Both the position numbers and the translations under genes were made by a program. Below the pieces are notes generated by a model. It was not told the DNA's origin, made no database searches, and was given only the letters and a program-made list of their open reading frames with translations. DNA of 64,000 nt from an uncultured Clostridia bacterium (lineage in GTDB: Bacteria; Bacillota; Clostridia; UBA1381): positions 1-64,000 of the forward strand of contig CALXZP010000042.1 in the NCBI GenBank assembly GCA_944393255.1, given 5' to 3'. This document shows, one piece after another, positions 26,325 through 36,196 of the stretch. Position 1 is the stretch's first letter. Each line of letters begins with the position of its first letter.

Positions 26325-28049
26325 TTATTGCTTTTCGCTGAGCATAACAAGCTCGCGGTAGATCCCGTCTTTGTCTTTAAGACTGTCGTGCGTGCCGGAT
26401 TGGACGATCCTGCCGTCTTTGACTACGTATATAACGTCCGCACCTTCGATCGTGGACAGGCGGTGTGCGATGACTATTACGGTTCTGTTCTTCATAAGCT
26501 TCTCAATGCTCTTTTGGACTATGGCCTCGTTTTCGTTGTCGAGCGCCGAGGTCGCCTCGTCTAAAAGGAGTATGGGCGCATTTTTCAGAAATGCTCTTGC
26601 GATGGCTATTCTTTGGCGCTGCCCTCCGGACAGCGTCTCGCCGCGTTCGCCGACAATGGAGTCGTAGCCGTTGGGCAGCTCGGATATAAATTCATGTGCG
26701 TTTGCCGATCTTGCGGCTTCTGTTATTTCGGCGTCGGACGCGCCCGGTTTTCCGAAGGCGATATTTTCTTTTACGCTTGCATCAAACAGATAAGCGTCCT
26801 GCGGTACGTATGACAGCATATCCCTCAGTTCTCTGAGAGGCATGGAATTTATATTTCTGCCGTCTATATATATTGCTCCGGAATTTATCCTGTAGAATTT
26901 CGGTATCAGCTTTATAACAGTGCTTTTTCCGCCGCCGCTCGGACCGGCGAGCGCAGCGGTGGTGTTCTTCCTGATCTTAAAGCTCATCCCGTCTATGACC
27001 GGGGCGCCGCCGTAGCTGAAGCTTACATCCTTAAATTCTATATAAGCGTCCGGGCTTCCGCATTCTAAACCTGCTTCCGCCGCGTCGTGTTCCTTGCCGG
27101 TATCCAAGACCTCATGTATTATATCTGCGGCTGCTGCCGATTCCTGCATCATGCCCCATGATACGCCGAAATTTAACAGCATGCTGCTGATGTTGTTCTG
27201 TACGGTCAGAATAGCGAAAACGGTCCCGAAGTCGGTCATGCCTTTAGCTGCCATGATCGCGCTGACCGCGATAAGTACGAAGCTGTTTAAAAAGCTGAGC
27301 AGGTTGCTGATACTGCTCAGAGCTCCCACCTTAGAAATTCTTTTTATCCTGAGCGCGGCCGTTTCGGTGTTTGCAAGGTCATACCTGTTTACGGCGCTGC
27401 CTCCGGAGTCAAACAGCTTTATAACTCTGAATCCGGCTGTGAGATCGGAAAGTCTGCTGAGCAGAGCCGACTCGCTTCGCTGTATCCTGCCGCCGAGTGT
27501 ACGCAGAGAAGCTGCATATTTTACATTTATAATAACAGTGAGAGCGCATGCAGCAAGGGACATGAGACCTATTCTCATATCCATGGAGAGAATGAATGCG
27601 CAGGACGCGGAGCCGCCGATGATCGCGGTCAGGAAGTTGGGGCAGTGGCTGGCGTAGGCCTGCTTCATGGTCTCGACGTTGCTGTTTAACCTGAATATAC
27701 TGTCGCCGCTGTGGTTTTTGTCGTAGTATGCCACCGGCAGGAACTCCATATGCCGGAACAGGCTGCGCCGCATATCGTACATTATATATCTTATGGAGCG
27801 CATTTTGAAAAAACGGCTCAGAACGCTCGCAAGGAATACGGCGATAGCCGCTGTGCCGAGGAATATGGCCGTTTTGAATGAGGCGAGATCCATGGATGTA
27901 ACGGAATTTATTATGTCCCTGTTTACTAAAGCCATAAGCATATCGCCAAGGAATGACAGGCCGATATCAAAAAACAGCGTGACCCAGTATGCATATTTAA
28001 ATCTTCCCATCAGGGAAAAGCAGCTTTTTAAGCCCTGGATTACATTCAT
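26325..28049 (-). CDS. ABC exporter half-transporter (second gene of pair)
   Basis: This 574-residue protein has a six-helix membrane domain (about 1-300) and an ATPase domain with Walker A GPSGGGKS, signature LSGGQ, Walker B LLLDEAT and switch IAHRLST. All catalytic residues are intact, unlike the exporter at 9.8-13.2 kb. It lies 35 bp downstream of a second such gene on the same strand, and the two probably form a heterodimer. AGGGAAG precedes the ATG. Substrate unknown. Confidence 0.92.
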   Translation of the reverse strand: MNVIQGLKSCFSLMGRFKYAYWVTLFFDIGLSFLGDMLMALVNRDIINSVTSMDLASFKTAIFLGTAAIAVFLASVLSRFFKMRSIRYIMYDMRRSLFRHMEFLPVAYYDKNHSGDSIFRLNSNVETMKQAYASHCPNFLTAIIGGSASCAFILSMDMRIGLMSLAACALTVIINVKYAASLRTLGGRIQRSESALLSRLSDLTAGFRVIKLFDSGGSAVNRYDLANTETAALRIKRISKVGALSSISNLLSFLNSFVLIAVSAIMAAKGMTDFGTVFAILTVQNNISSMLLNFGVSWGMMQESAAAADIIHEVLDTGKEHDAAEAGLECGSPDAYIEFKDVSFSYGGAPVIDGMSFKIRKNTTAALAGPSGGGKSTVIKLIPKFYRINSGAIYIDGRNINSMPLRELRDMLSYVPQDAYLFDASVKENIAFGKPGASDAEITEAARSANAHEFISELPNGYDSIVGERGETLSGGQRQRIAIARAFLKNAPILLLDEATSALDNENEAIVQKSIEKLMKNRTVIVIAHRLSTIEGADVIYVVKDGRIVQSGTHDSLKDKDGIYRELVMLSEKQ

Positions 28050-28084
28050 TTTAATGCACTTCCCTTCATTTTGTATCTAAGGTA

Positions 28085-29833
28085 TCACAGACCGCCTTTG
28101 TTCAGGAGCGCAGCGTATGCGCCGCCGCGTTTTATCAATTCATCGTGCGTGCCGCATTCGCATATTACACCGTCCTGTAATACCGCTATCCTGTCTGAAT
28201 TAATTATGGTTGAAAGCCGGTGGGCGACGATCAAAACGGTCTTTCCCTTGCTCAAATTATCGAGCGCCTTTTGAACCTCGGACTCCGCTTTGACGTCCAG
28301 GGCGGAGGTCGCCTCGTCGAGGAGCAGTATCGGCGAATTTTTGAGCATGGCTCGAGCTATGGAAATGCGCTGTATCTGGCCTCCCGACAAACGGCAGCCG
28401 CGTTCGCCGACTACAGTGTCGTAACCGTTTTCCGTTTCTGTTATAAAATCGTGTGCGTAGGCTGCTTTGGCTGCTGCGATAACCTCCTCTTTAGAGGCGT
28501 TTTCTTTTCCCATAGCTATATTGTCGTATATAGAAACGGGGAACAGGTATGCCTCCTGTGAAACGTATGAGATCAGTCCGCGCGCGGACTTTAATGAGCT
28601 GTCGTTAAGATCTGTGCCGCCTATGAGTATTTTACCGCCTGTCGGACGGTAAAAACCGCAGACAAGCCCTAAAAGAGTGCTCTTGCCGCAGCCGCTCGCT
28701 CCCGTAAAGCCGATAGTTTCTCCTTTTTTTATATCGATGGTCACCCCGTTTAAAACAGACCTGTGTTCTTCGTAACCAAAACGCACGTCTTTGAAGCTTA
28801 TAGCGGGCACGCCGTCGGCAAGCTTTGTTAAGACCGCGCCGCCGTCCGGTTCGGAAGGCTCGTTTATGATAGAGAACACCCTGTCCGCTGCCGCCGAGGT
28901 GTATCTTAAGTTAAAAAACATAGACGACGTGCGCATAAGCGGAGAAAGCGTCTGGGCGAGCAGTGTCGAAAAGGCGATAAGAGAACCGAGTGTGAAATTG
29001 CCTTTGAAGCACATATACCCTCCGGCGGTCAGGCAGACAAGCATGGGTATATTGCGGGCGAGCATGAAAACCGCCGAGCCTTTGAACTGATGCTTGTCAT
29101 TGCTCAAAGCCATATCAGTGGCGCGTTTTATTCCGCTGTTATATTTATCCGAGAGAGTATCCTCAAGATTATATGATTTTACGACAGAGATACCGCTCAC
29201 CATATCCGAGACTGTGTTGCTGACTCTGCCGAGATATTTCATATATTTCTTTGAACCGTCTTTAAAAGGTATGGAAAAGCTCGCTCCGAGCGGCACAAGT
29301 ATCGGCACCGTAATGAAGCAGAGCACGAAAAGGAGCGGATCCAGCGTTATCAGGTATGCCGTGTAAAATATAAGAGAAAACGGGAGCTGGATAAGCTGTA
29401 TAAAGTCGTCCTCCATAAATCCCTGTACGGTATTCGCGTCCGAGCTCATTTTGGAAAGTATCTCTCCGCTTCGGTGCGAGGTCATATAGCTCATCGGCAG
29501 GCTTGCGACTTTTTTTGCGCTGTCAAGCTTGATATCCTTTATGATGCCGGTCGAAAATCTGCCGGTGGCGTAACGGGTAAAGTACACCGACAGCATGATG
29601 AGACCGATAGCGATAAGGGCGCGCAAAAAAGCGGACACCGCACTGCCTGTATCGCCGCTCTGCGCATAGTCCACGATCTCGCGCAGATAGTCTGTTTTTT
29701 CGACCTCCAGATAAGAGCACAGCACGGAAGCCGCAGCGGCAGAGACCGCCCACGGGAAATACCTGCGGGCGTACATCGTCATATTTTTGAGATTTTTATA
29801 TTTTCTTTGTTTTGCTGCAGTTTTATCGTTCAT
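28085..29833 (-). CDS. ABC exporter half-transporter (first gene of pair)
   Basis: This 582-residue protein has a membrane domain and an ATPase domain with Walker A GASGCGKS, LSGGQ, LLLDEAT and VAHRLST, all intact. The longest frame opens 37 codons further upstream, but those codons lie upstream of the promoter found at 29843-29871, so I start at the ATG at 29833. No Shine-Dalgarno sequence precedes it. The promoter predicts transcription to start only 1-3 nt before the ATG, which suggests a leaderless mRNA. Confidence 0.88.
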   Translation of the reverse strand: MNDKTAAKQRKYKNLKNMTMYARRYFPWAVSAAAASVLCSYLEVEKTDYLREIVDYAQSGDTGSAVSAFLRALIAIGLIMLSVYFTRYATGRFSTGIIKDIKLDSAKKVASLPMSYMTSHRSGEILSKMSSDANTVQGFMEDDFIQLIQLPFSLIFYTAYLITLDPLLFVLCFITVPILVPLGASFSIPFKDGSKKYMKYLGRVSNTVSDMVSGISVVKSYNLEDTLSDKYNSGIKRATDMALSNDKHQFKGSAVFMLARNIPMLVCLTAGGYMCFKGNFTLGSLIAFSTLLAQTLSPLMRTSSMFFNLRYTSAAADRVFSIINEPSEPDGGAVLTKLADGVPAISFKDVRFGYEEHRSVLNGVTIDIKKGETIGFTGASGCGKSTLLGLVCGFYRPTGGKILIGGTDLNDSSLKSARGLISYVSQEAYLFPVSIYDNIAMGKENASKEEVIAAAKAAYAHDFITETENGYDTVVGERGCRLSGGQIQRISIARAMLKNSPILLLDEATSALDVKAESEVQKALDNLSKGKTVLIVAHRLSTIINSDRIAVLQDGVICECGTHDELIKRGGAYAALLNKGGL

Positions 29834-29842
29834 AATAAAGGT

Positions 29843-29871
29843 ATTGTACCATATTTGATCATAGCAGTCAA
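29843..29871 (-). promoter_or_regulatory. sigma-A promoter immediately upstream of the ABC operon
   Basis: Minus strand: -35 TTGACT (29871-29866), -10 TACAAT (29848-29843), spacer 17 bp. The -10 box ends 9 nt before the ATG at 29833. Confidence 0.7.
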
Positions 29872-30099
29872 GAATGAACAGGCAAAAACACAAACTTTTT
29901 GTATTATCAATGCTTTTATTATAAAATAGCGCGGCGCCGGTCACGTCTTGTGCATAAAGCTAAAGAAATATCGATGCTGCCGCGCTTTTGGGGGGCTTGC
30001 AATTTTTACTTTCTTGTGCTAAAATAAATACAGTAAAAACCAAGCTGTGCACACTGCGGAAGGTCAGAGCGGGTGCAGGCGGCTTATGAGGTGAACGGT

Positions 30100-30408
30100 A
30101 TGAATACGTATGAAAAGATATATGAGGCGGTAAAGCATATACCGTACGGGCGCGTAGCAACATATAAGCAGGTCGCGGCCATGGCGGGGAACCTGGGCTG
30201 GGCGCGCACGGTCGGGAACGCGCTGCATAAAAATCCCGATCCTGACAATATACCCTGCTACAGAGTGGTAAATCACCGCGGCAGAACGTCGCCCGCGTTC
30301 GCTTTCGGCGGAGAGGATATACAGCGCAGGCTGCTGGAAGCGGAGGGAGTGGAATTTAATGAAAAGGGACTGGTGATAATGGAACGGTTCTGCATAACGG
30401 CGCGGTGA
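30100..30408 (+). CDS. small MGMT/alkyltransferase-like protein
   Basis: This 102-residue protein matches the C-terminal domain of O6-alkylguanine-DNA alkyltransferase: GRVATYKQVAAMAG, helix-turn-helix WARTVGNAL, active-site loop PCYRVV (C53) and FAFGGEDIQRRLLEAEGV. The acceptor Cys is present, but the His of the usual PCHR is Tyr. Alkyltransferase-like (ATL) proteins instead replace the Cys. The protein could be a repair enzyme with a changed triad or an ATL-like lesion binder. It starts at the ATG at 30100 after GAGGTG. Confidence 0.82.
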   Translation: MNTYEKIYEAVKHIPYGRVATYKQVAAMAGNLGWARTVGNALHKNPDPDNIPCYRVVNHRGRTSPAFAFGGEDIQRRLLEAEGVEFNEKGLVIMERFCITAR

Positions 30409-30527
30409 TATATATATATGCTCCGTTTTTGCCGCATAAATGCGGTAAAAGCGAGCCTGACGGTATGCAGCTCAGATTTAAAAATGCAAAGACCGGCAGT
30501 TTATCACTGTTTTTTTTACAAAATGTA
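30409..30527. other. intergenic region upstream of leuC promoter
   Basis: Contains a weak symmetric hairpin (TTTTGCCGCATAAATGCGGTAAAA core near 30427-30450) that may end the MGMT-like transcript. No gene seen. Confidence 0.35.
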
Positions 30528-30556
30528 TTTACTAATCGCTTGAAATGTGTTAAAAT
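30528..30556 (+). promoter_or_regulatory. possible sigma-A promoter of leuCDB
   Basis: -35 TTTACT (30528-30533), -10 TAAAAT (30551-30556), spacer 17 bp. The following leader of about 140 nt contains a GCGAAGCC/GGCTTTGC hairpin but no recognisable T-box, leader peptide or riboswitch. Confidence 0.5.
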
Positions 30557-30697
30557 AAATACTATAGCGGAAGCGAAGCCTTTTGCGGCTTTGCCTGCGA
30601 ATGTGCTTATTGTATCGAAGTGAAGCAATGCCGGACGCATTGTATTTATGTTTTGAGCATACAGTCGCGATTTTATTTATGAAAGGGTTGATATAAC

Positions 30698-31960
30698 ATG
30701 GGAATGACCATGACGCAAAAGATCCTTGCCAGAGCGGCAGGACTTGATTCTGTCAAAGCCGGAGATCTGATTATGGATAAGCTGAGTCTCGTGCTCGGCA
30801 ACGACATAACGTCTCCTGTGGCGATCCGTGAATTCGAGAAATTGGGAAAGGCTTCGGTATTTGACAAGGCTAAGATAGCGCTGGTACCGGATCATTTTAC
30901 TCCTAATAAGGATATTAAATCGGCCGAACAGGCTAAGGTCGTAAGAACGTTCGCGCTTGATAACGATATCGTGAATTACTTTGAAGTGGGTGAGGTCGGG
31001 ATCGAGCATGCGCTGCTGCCGGAAAAGGGACTTGTGGTAGCGGGCGACGTTGTTATCGGCGCAGATTCGCATACCTGTACATACGGCGCTCTCGGCGCGT
31101 TTTCGACCGGCGTAGGTTCCACAGATATGGCTGCCGGTATGGCGACGGGCAAGGCGTGGTTCAAGGTGCCGGAGGCGATAAAGTTCTATCTTACGGGCTC
31201 TCTGCCGGCATATACGAGCGGCAAAGACCTCATACTCCATATAATCGGCATGATAGGCGTGGACGGTGCGCTTTACAAGTCTATGGAATTTACGGGGCCG
31301 GGGATGCATACTCTCACAATGGACGACCGTTTCACAGTTGCAAACATGGCGATAGAAGCTGGGGCGAAGAACGGTATATTTGAGGTGGACGATCTCACGC
31401 GCGAATATATGAGAGAGCATTCCGACCGCGAATTTGTTGAATTCACGGCTGACGAGGATGCTGAATACGCGCAGGTGATAAATATAGATCTTTCAAAGGT
31501 ACCGCACACCGTAGCGTTCCCGCACCTTCCGGAGAATGCCAGGACGCCCGGGAACTGGGGCGACGTGGCGATAGACCAGGTGGTCATCGGTTCATGCACA
31601 AACGGCAGACTGTCAGATCTGCAGCGCGCTGCGGATATACTGAGGGGCAGGAAGGTCAAAAAGGGCGTAAGGGTGATAGTTTTCCCGGCTACTCAGAGGA
31701 TATACCTCGAAGCGTTAAAGGACGGTACGCTCTCAGCCCTTGTTGAGGCGGGCTGCGTTATATCAGCTCCGACCTGCGGGCCGTGTCTCGGCGGACACAT
31801 GGGCATACTGGCGGCAGGCGAAAGATGCATTTCGACAACAAACCGCAACTTTATCGGAAGAATGGGGCATGTTGACAGCGAGGTGTACCTCGCAAGTCCG
31901 GAGGTCGCAGCGGCAAGCGCACTGACCGGCAGAATAACGGCTCCGGAGGAAGTGGTTTGA
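30698..31960 (+). CDS. leuC: 3-isopropylmalate dehydratase large subunit
   Basis: LeuC with LeuD isomerises 2- to 3-isopropylmalate in leucine synthesis. The 420-residue length fits the shorter, HacA-like subgroup. The [4Fe-4S] ligands are visible in GSCTNGR and in APTCGPCLG. Typical blocks include [20 protein letters not shown]. First gene of leuCDB; ATG after AAAGGG. Confidence 0.95.
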   Translation: MGMTMTQKILARAAGLDSVKAGDLIMDKLSLVLGNDITSPVAIREFEKLGKASVFDKAKIALVPDHFTPNKDIKSAEQAKVVRTFALDNDIVNYFEVGEVGIEHALLPEKGLVVAGDVVIGADSHTCTYGALGAFSTGVGSTDMAAGMATGKAWFKVPEAIKFYLTGSLPAYTSGKDLILHIIGMIGVDGALYKSMEFTGPGMHTLTMDDRFTVANMAIEAGAKNGIFEVDDLTREYMREHSDREFVEFTADEDAEYAQVINIDLSKVPHTVAFPHLPENARTPGNWGDVAIDQVVIGSCTNGRLSDLQRAADILRGRKVKKGVRVIVFPATQRIYLEALKDGTLSALVEAGCVISAPTCGPCLGGHMGILAAGERCISTTNRNFIGRMGHVDSEVYLASPEVAAASALTGRITAPEEVV

Positions 31961-32072
31961 CCTGAGCCGGGCTTGGACAAGTCTGCATTGAGAGACGGAC
32001 GGACTGCGGAGCATAAGCTGCGCGGCTCGTCCATGACGGGGCGCTGCCCCTTATTGAAGGAGGTACAATATA

Positions 32073-32564
32073 ATGAAAGCTAAAGGCACAGTCATCAAAT
32101 ACGGTGACAATATAGATACGGACGTGATCATCCCGGCGCGCTACCTTAATACATCTTTGCCGGAAGAGCTTGCAAAGCACTGCATGGAGGATATAGACAA
32201 GGATTTTATAAACAGAGTGCAGCAGGGAGATATAATGGTAGGCGGAGCCAACTTCGGCTGCGGCTCGTCGCGCGAGCACGCGCCGATAGCCATAAAGGCG
32301 AGCGGTATCTCATGCGTTATAGCGGAGAGCTTCGCCAGGATATTTTTCAGAAATTCGATAAACATAGGTCTGCCGATACTCGAATGTCCGGAGGCGGCAA
32401 AGGATATCGGGGAAGGGGATACCGTCTCGATAGATTTTGACTCGGGCGTTATCAAAAACGAGACAAAGGGCAGAGAATACCGGGCTGCTGCGTTCCCGCA
32501 GTTCATGCAGGAGCTTATAAATGCCGGCGGACTTGTGAACTATATCAGTTCGGGCAAGATGTAA
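32073..32564 (+). CDS. leuD: 3-isopropylmalate dehydratase small subunit
   Basis: The 163-residue swivelling subunit that completes the active site of LeuC. It carries the family motif [15 protein letters not shown] and an N-terminal [14 protein letters not shown]. It matches the short subunit that pairs with the short LeuC class. The ATG follows GAAGGAGG. It lies 112 bp after leuC. Confidence 0.96.
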   Translation: MKAKGTVIKYGDNIDTDVIIPARYLNTSLPEELAKHCMEDIDKDFINRVQQGDIMVGGANFGCGSSREHAPIAIKASGISCVIAESFARIFFRNSINIGLPILECPEAAKDIGEGDTVSIDFDSGVIKNETKGREYRAAAFPQFMQELINAGGLVNYISSGKM

Positions 32565-32638
32565 ATATTTGTGCGGGGTCTCGCTCCGGGGCGGAAGTCC
32601 TGCGGAGCCGGTAAAAAATATCAAGGAGTAAGAAAGCA

Positions 32639-33700
32639 ATGAGTGAATTTAAAATAGCGCTGATCAAGGGCGACGGCATAGGTCCGGAAATAGTGGACGG
32701 AGCAGTAAAAGTGCTTGACGCCGTGTCGGCAAAATTCGGGCATAAATTTGAATATACGGATGTATATATGGGCGGCTGTGCGATAGATAAATTCGGAACA
32801 CCGCTGCCGCAGGAGACTGTGGATATCTGTAAAGCCTCGGACAGCGTCCTTCTGGGCGCGGTCGGCGGTCCGAAATGGGACGGCTGCAAGGAGAGACCGG
32901 AGAAAGGACTTCTCGGGATAAGAAAGGCGCTCGGTCTCTATTCAAACCTGCGTCCCTCCATACTCAAGCCCCAGCTCAAGGAGGCGTCGCCGCTCAAGGA
33001 CGAAAAGCTTAAGGACGGACTTAACGTAATGGTCGTACGCGAGCTCACCGGAGGAATATATTTCGGCGAGCGCCGCAATGCCGAGGACGGTTCATGGGCA
33101 AGCGATGAAGAGAAGTACAGCGTTGAGGAGGTCGAGAGGATAGGCAGGATAGCGTTTGAAACAGCCATGCTTCGCGGAAAGCGCGTTGTGTCGGTAGATA
33201 AGGCAAACGTTCTCGATTCCTCAAAGCTTTGGAGGCGCACTATGACGGAGCTGGCAAAGAGCTATCCGGAGGTAGAGCTTACGCATATGTATGTTGACAA
33301 CGCTGCAATGCAGCTGGCGATAGCCCCGGCGCAGTTCGACGTTATAGTGACCTCAAATATATTCGGAGATATCCTTTCGGATCTGTCCTCCGCGATCGCG
33401 GGATCGATAGGTATGCTGCCTTCCGCGTCGCTCGGAGCAGGGAAGTGCGGTATGTATGAGCCGATACACGGTTCCGCGCCGGATATTGCCGGGCAGGATA
33501 AGGCAAATCCCGTAGCAACAATCCTTTCCGCTGCTATGATGCTTGAGATGTCGTTCGGGCTTGCGGAGGAGGCCAAGGCGATAAACGAAGCGGTTGACAA
33601 GGTGCTTGACATGGGATACAGAACTCCCGATATTTACAGTGAAGGCATGAAAATGACAGGCTGTGCAAAAATGGCGGAGCTTATCGCAGAAAATATATGA
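32639..33700 (+). CDS. leuB: 3-isopropylmalate dehydrogenase
   Basis: LeuB oxidises and decarboxylates 3-isopropylmalate with NAD. The 353-residue protein has the GDGIGPEIV opening, the substrate-binding [14 protein letters not shown] and the cofactor region [13 protein letters not shown] with GSAPDIAG. Last gene of the operon, with a terminator directly after. leuA is not in the window. Confidence 0.97.
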   Translation: MSEFKIALIKGDGIGPEIVDGAVKVLDAVSAKFGHKFEYTDVYMGGCAIDKFGTPLPQETVDICKASDSVLLGAVGGPKWDGCKERPEKGLLGIRKALGLYSNLRPSILKPQLKEASPLKDEKLKDGLNVMVVRELTGGIYFGERRNAEDGSWASDEEKYSVEEVERIGRIAFETAMLRGKRVVSVDKANVLDSSKLWRRTMTELAKSYPEVELTHMYVDNAAMQLAIAPAQFDVIVTSNIFGDILSDLSSAIAGSIGMLPSASLGAGKCGMYEPIHGSAPDIAGQDKANPVATILSAAMMLEMSFGLAEEAKAINEAVDKVLDMGYRTPDIYSEGMKMTGCAKMAELIAENI

Positions 33701-33709
33701 TAAAAAAAT

Positions 33710-33755
33710 ACTGTCCGCAGAACGTATGAACGCGTTTTTGCGGACAGTGTTTTTT
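33710..33755. terminator. terminator of leuCDB, overlapping the end of queH
   Basis: The stem ACTGTCCGCA/TGCGGACAGT (33710-33719 with 33739-33748) is followed by T-rich DNA on the plus strand and preceded by an A-run, so it could work in both directions. It overlaps the last bases of queH on the other strand. Confidence 0.8.
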
Positions 33756-34389
33756 ATTGTTTGGTTTTTCGGCGTTCTTCCGCCTCGCGCTTTGAATATA
33801 TGCAGCCGCAGTAGTCCTGGCGGTAAAGCCCGTATACCGCGGAAAGCTCGCAGGAGCGCTTGTAGCCGTTTTTCTTTTTGAAATCCGAATAGAGCCAGCT
33901 TACTCCGTATTTTTCGGCAAGCTCCGCGCCTATGGAATTAAGGGCTTGCGCGTTTTTGTGCGGGCTTATGGAAAGCGTGGTGGTGAAGAAGTCATAGCCG
34001 CCGCTCCTTGCGGTAAGAGCGGTGTGTTCAAGGCGCAGACGGTAGCATTTCATGCAGCGCGCTCCGCCCTCGCGTTCATTTTCAAGCCCTTTGGAGATGC
34101 TTTCAAACTCGGACGGTGAATAGCCTCCGTCCGTGAAGGCTATTGTATTTATGCAGGGAAGCTCGGACACTAACCGTTTAAGCTCCGCGCTCCGCCGTTC
34201 GTATTCGTCCGCCTCGGTTATATTCGGGTTATAGAAAAGAACGGTTATATCGAAGTACCTGTTCAGATATTCAAGCACATAGCTTGAGCATGGAGCGCAG
34301 CAGGCGTGCAGCAGCAGAGACGGCTTTGCTCCGGCTCCGGCGACGGATTCCAGAGTTCTGTCAAGCATTATCTGATAATTCTGCTTCAA
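33754..34389 (-). CDS. queH: epoxyqueuosine reductase QueH
   Basis: QueH performs the last step of queuosine synthesis, reducing epoxyqueuosine in tRNA. The 211-residue protein shows the family's cysteines: HACCAPC (near residue 29), RCMKCY and DYCGC, which hold the iron-sulfur cluster and adjacent iron. The start is a TTG at 34389 after AAAGGAG. It follows the SCIFF maturase by 37 bp on the same strand. No other queuosine genes are adjacent. Confidence 0.94.
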   Translation of the reverse strand: MKQNYQIMLDRTLESVAGAGAKPSLLLHACCAPCSSYVLEYLNRYFDITVLFYNPNITEADEYERRSAELKRLVSELPCINTIAFTDGGYSPSEFESISKGLENEREGGARCMKCYRLRLEHTALTARSGGYDFFTTTLSISPHKNAQALNSIGAELAEKYGVSWLYSDFKKKNGYKRSCELSAVYGLYRQDYCGCIYSKREAEERRKTKQ

Positions 34390-34426
34390 TCTGTATTCTC
34401 CTTTCTCCGCGCCGAAAGAACGGCCG

Positions 34427-35797
34427 TTAGCCCAGTTTTTTTGCGGCCTCGATCGCTATAGCGCATTCGACGCGTTTTTTCTCCATTTCACATGCTAATT
34501 CGTACGGCTTGTTTATATCTCCGTTGAAGTTGAAGGCATTCGCGCTGCACCCGCCGCTGCAATAGAATTTTGCAAAGCAGCTGCGGCATTTATCCTTTGT
34601 ATATATATTTGAATTTTCAAAATACTTGCATATATCTCTGTCGATGCTGCCGTCATAGACGTTTCCCATGAGGAAATCCTTGTTTCCGACAAACTGGTGA
34701 CACGGGTAAAGGTCTCCGTCGGCGGCGACCGCGAGGTATTCATGCCCTGCGCCGCAGCCCGAAAGACGTTTTATTGCGCACGGCCCCTGATCCAGGTCTA
34801 TCATGAAATGAAAGAAATTGAACCGGCTGCCGTTTTTCCAGCGTTTCAGGTATTCATCGGCAAGCTTTTCATACTGCGCGAATATCTCCGGGAGATCCGC
34901 TTCGGTCAGAGCGTAGTCCTCATCCTCGGGCGCGACTACCGGCTCGACGCTTGTCTGCTTGAAGCCGAGATCGGCGAGGTGTATAACGTCGTCGGCAAAA
35001 TCCTTGTTGTATGCTGTGAACGTGCCGCGGACGTAGTAATTATCCTGGTTCCGGCTCTCTGCCATATCTATGAACTTCGGCAGTATGCTGTCGTACGTGC
35101 CGCTTCCGTCAACTCTTGGACGCATCCTGTCGTTGACCTCTCTGCGTCCGTCTATGCTCAGTACGACGTTCGACATATTCTCGTTTATATATTTTTTCTT
35201 GTCCTCATCGAGCAGAAGCCCGTTTGTGGTAACGGTAAAACGGAAGTTCTTGCCGTGCTTTGCGCCCTCGGCCTTTGCGTATTCTGTTATCTCTTTGACA
35301 ACATTGAAATTCATCAGCGGCTCTCCGCCGAAATAGTCTATCTCGATATTTTTTCTCGATCCGCTGTTGGCTATAACGAAGTCTATAGCTTTTTTTCCGG
35401 TCTCGGCGCTCATCATGCCTCTTGCGCCGTGGTATTCGCCCGTTCCGGCAAAGCAGTATTTGCAGCGCAGATTGCAGTCGTGCGCGATGTGCAGGCAAAG
35501 CGCCTTTACTACGCTTTGCTTGTTCCAGTTCTTGGCGAAATCCTCGTAACAGTCCTCGGTGAAAAGCTGTCCGTTCCTGACAAGCTCGCATATCTCGCCG
35601 TAGCTCTCCGATATCTCCCCGGCAGGATACCGCTCCGAAAGCTCGTCCGCGATAAACTGCGGGCATACCGGCTCCGCCGTGAACGGTTCAAGCAGGTAGT
35701 CGAGCATGTCGTACAGGCAGTCGTCCACTACGTGAACGGCGCCGGAATAAATGTCGAGAACGATATTCATGCCGAACATTTTGTATTTATGTATCAA
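34427..35797 (-). CDS. radical SAM SCIFF maturase
   Basis: This 456-residue enzyme forms thioether cross-links in the SCIFF peptide encoded just upstream. It has an N-terminal peptide-binding region (1-95), the radical SAM motif C108-x3-C112-x2-C115 (CNLRCKYC), and a C-terminal SPASM-type cysteine-rich domain (CGAGHEYLAVAADGDLYPCH and CRSCFAKFYCSGGC) for auxiliary clusters. The start is a TTG at 35797 after AAAGGAA. It is separated from the peptide gene by a hairpin that may lower its expression relative to the peptide. Confidence 0.95.
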   Translation of the reverse strand: MIHKYKMFGMNIVLDIYSGAVHVVDDCLYDMLDYLLEPFTAEPVCPQFIADELSERYPAGEISESYGEICELVRNGQLFTEDCYEDFAKNWNKQSVVKALCLHIAHDCNLRCKYCFAGTGEYHGARGMMSAETGKKAIDFVIANSGSRKNIEIDYFGGEPLMNFNVVKEITEYAKAEGAKHGKNFRFTVTTNGLLLDEDKKKYINENMSNVVLSIDGRREVNDRMRPRVDGSGTYDSILPKFIDMAESRNQDNYYVRGTFTAYNKDFADDVIHLADLGFKQTSVEPVVAPEDEDYALTEADLPEIFAQYEKLADEYLKRWKNGSRFNFFHFMIDLDQGPCAIKRLSGCGAGHEYLAVAADGDLYPCHQFVGNKDFLMGNVYDGSIDRDICKYFENSNIYTKDKCRSCFAKFYCSGGCSANAFNFNGDINKPYELACEMEKKRVECAIAIEAAKKLG

Positions 35798-35832
35798 TTT
35801 GATCTATTCCTTTCAGTTCAGTATATCATAGC

Positions 35833-35877
35833 AAAATAATACGCCCGGGCGCAGTTGGAACAGCGCGCGCCGGGCGC
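35833..35877 (-). terminator. hairpin between SCIFF peptide and maturase
   Basis: On the minus strand, GC-rich arms CGCCCGG and CCGGGCG (35876-35867 with 35852-35842) form a stem followed by TATTATTTT. It probably terminates most transcripts after the peptide gene and lets some pass to the maturase. Confidence 0.6.
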
Positions 35878-35919
35878 AGAGTTATGTACCGTGCAGACCT
35901 AAGACCGCCCGGCAGATGA

Positions 35920-36063
35920 TCATTCAGCGTGCTCGCACTTCTGATTTGCAACGGTGCATGAAGTTTTGCATGCTGACTGGCAGGAAGTCTGGCATTCGCC
36001 GCAGCCGCCCATAACGGCTGATTCCTTCAGGTTAGCCTTGTTCAAGGTCTTAACGTGCTTCAT
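35920..36063 (-). CDS. scfA: SCIFF six-cysteine precursor peptide
   Basis: A 47-residue peptide beginning MKHVKTLNKANLKESAVMGG and containing six cysteines in its last 27 residues (C21, C24, C28, C32, C36, C43), the defining pattern of 'six cysteines in forty-five residues'. The leader part binds the maturase, and Cys is joined to a neighbouring residue (Thr in known examples). It has a strong AAGGAGG site. Its role in Clostridia is still unclear although it is nearly universal. The gene is easily missed because of its size. A -10 TATACT lies at 36144-36139 with only a poor -35. Confidence 0.96.
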   Translation of the reverse strand: MKHVKTLNKANLKESAVMGGCGECQTSCQSACKTSCTVANQKCEHAE

Positions 36064-36196
36064 TAGACAATCCCTCCTTATTTGACCGGAGCCGCGTTTT
36101 ACGGCCCGTTAAAATACGCACAACGGCGCTATACTGATAGTATATCATATCTCGCAGAAAAAATAAAGTCTTTTTGAAAAAATTTAAACAATAAAT

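Noticed and set aside
30557-30697. T-box or leucine leader peptide before leuC
   Set aside because: No T-box sequence, no specifier stem and no short frame rich in Leu codons was found.
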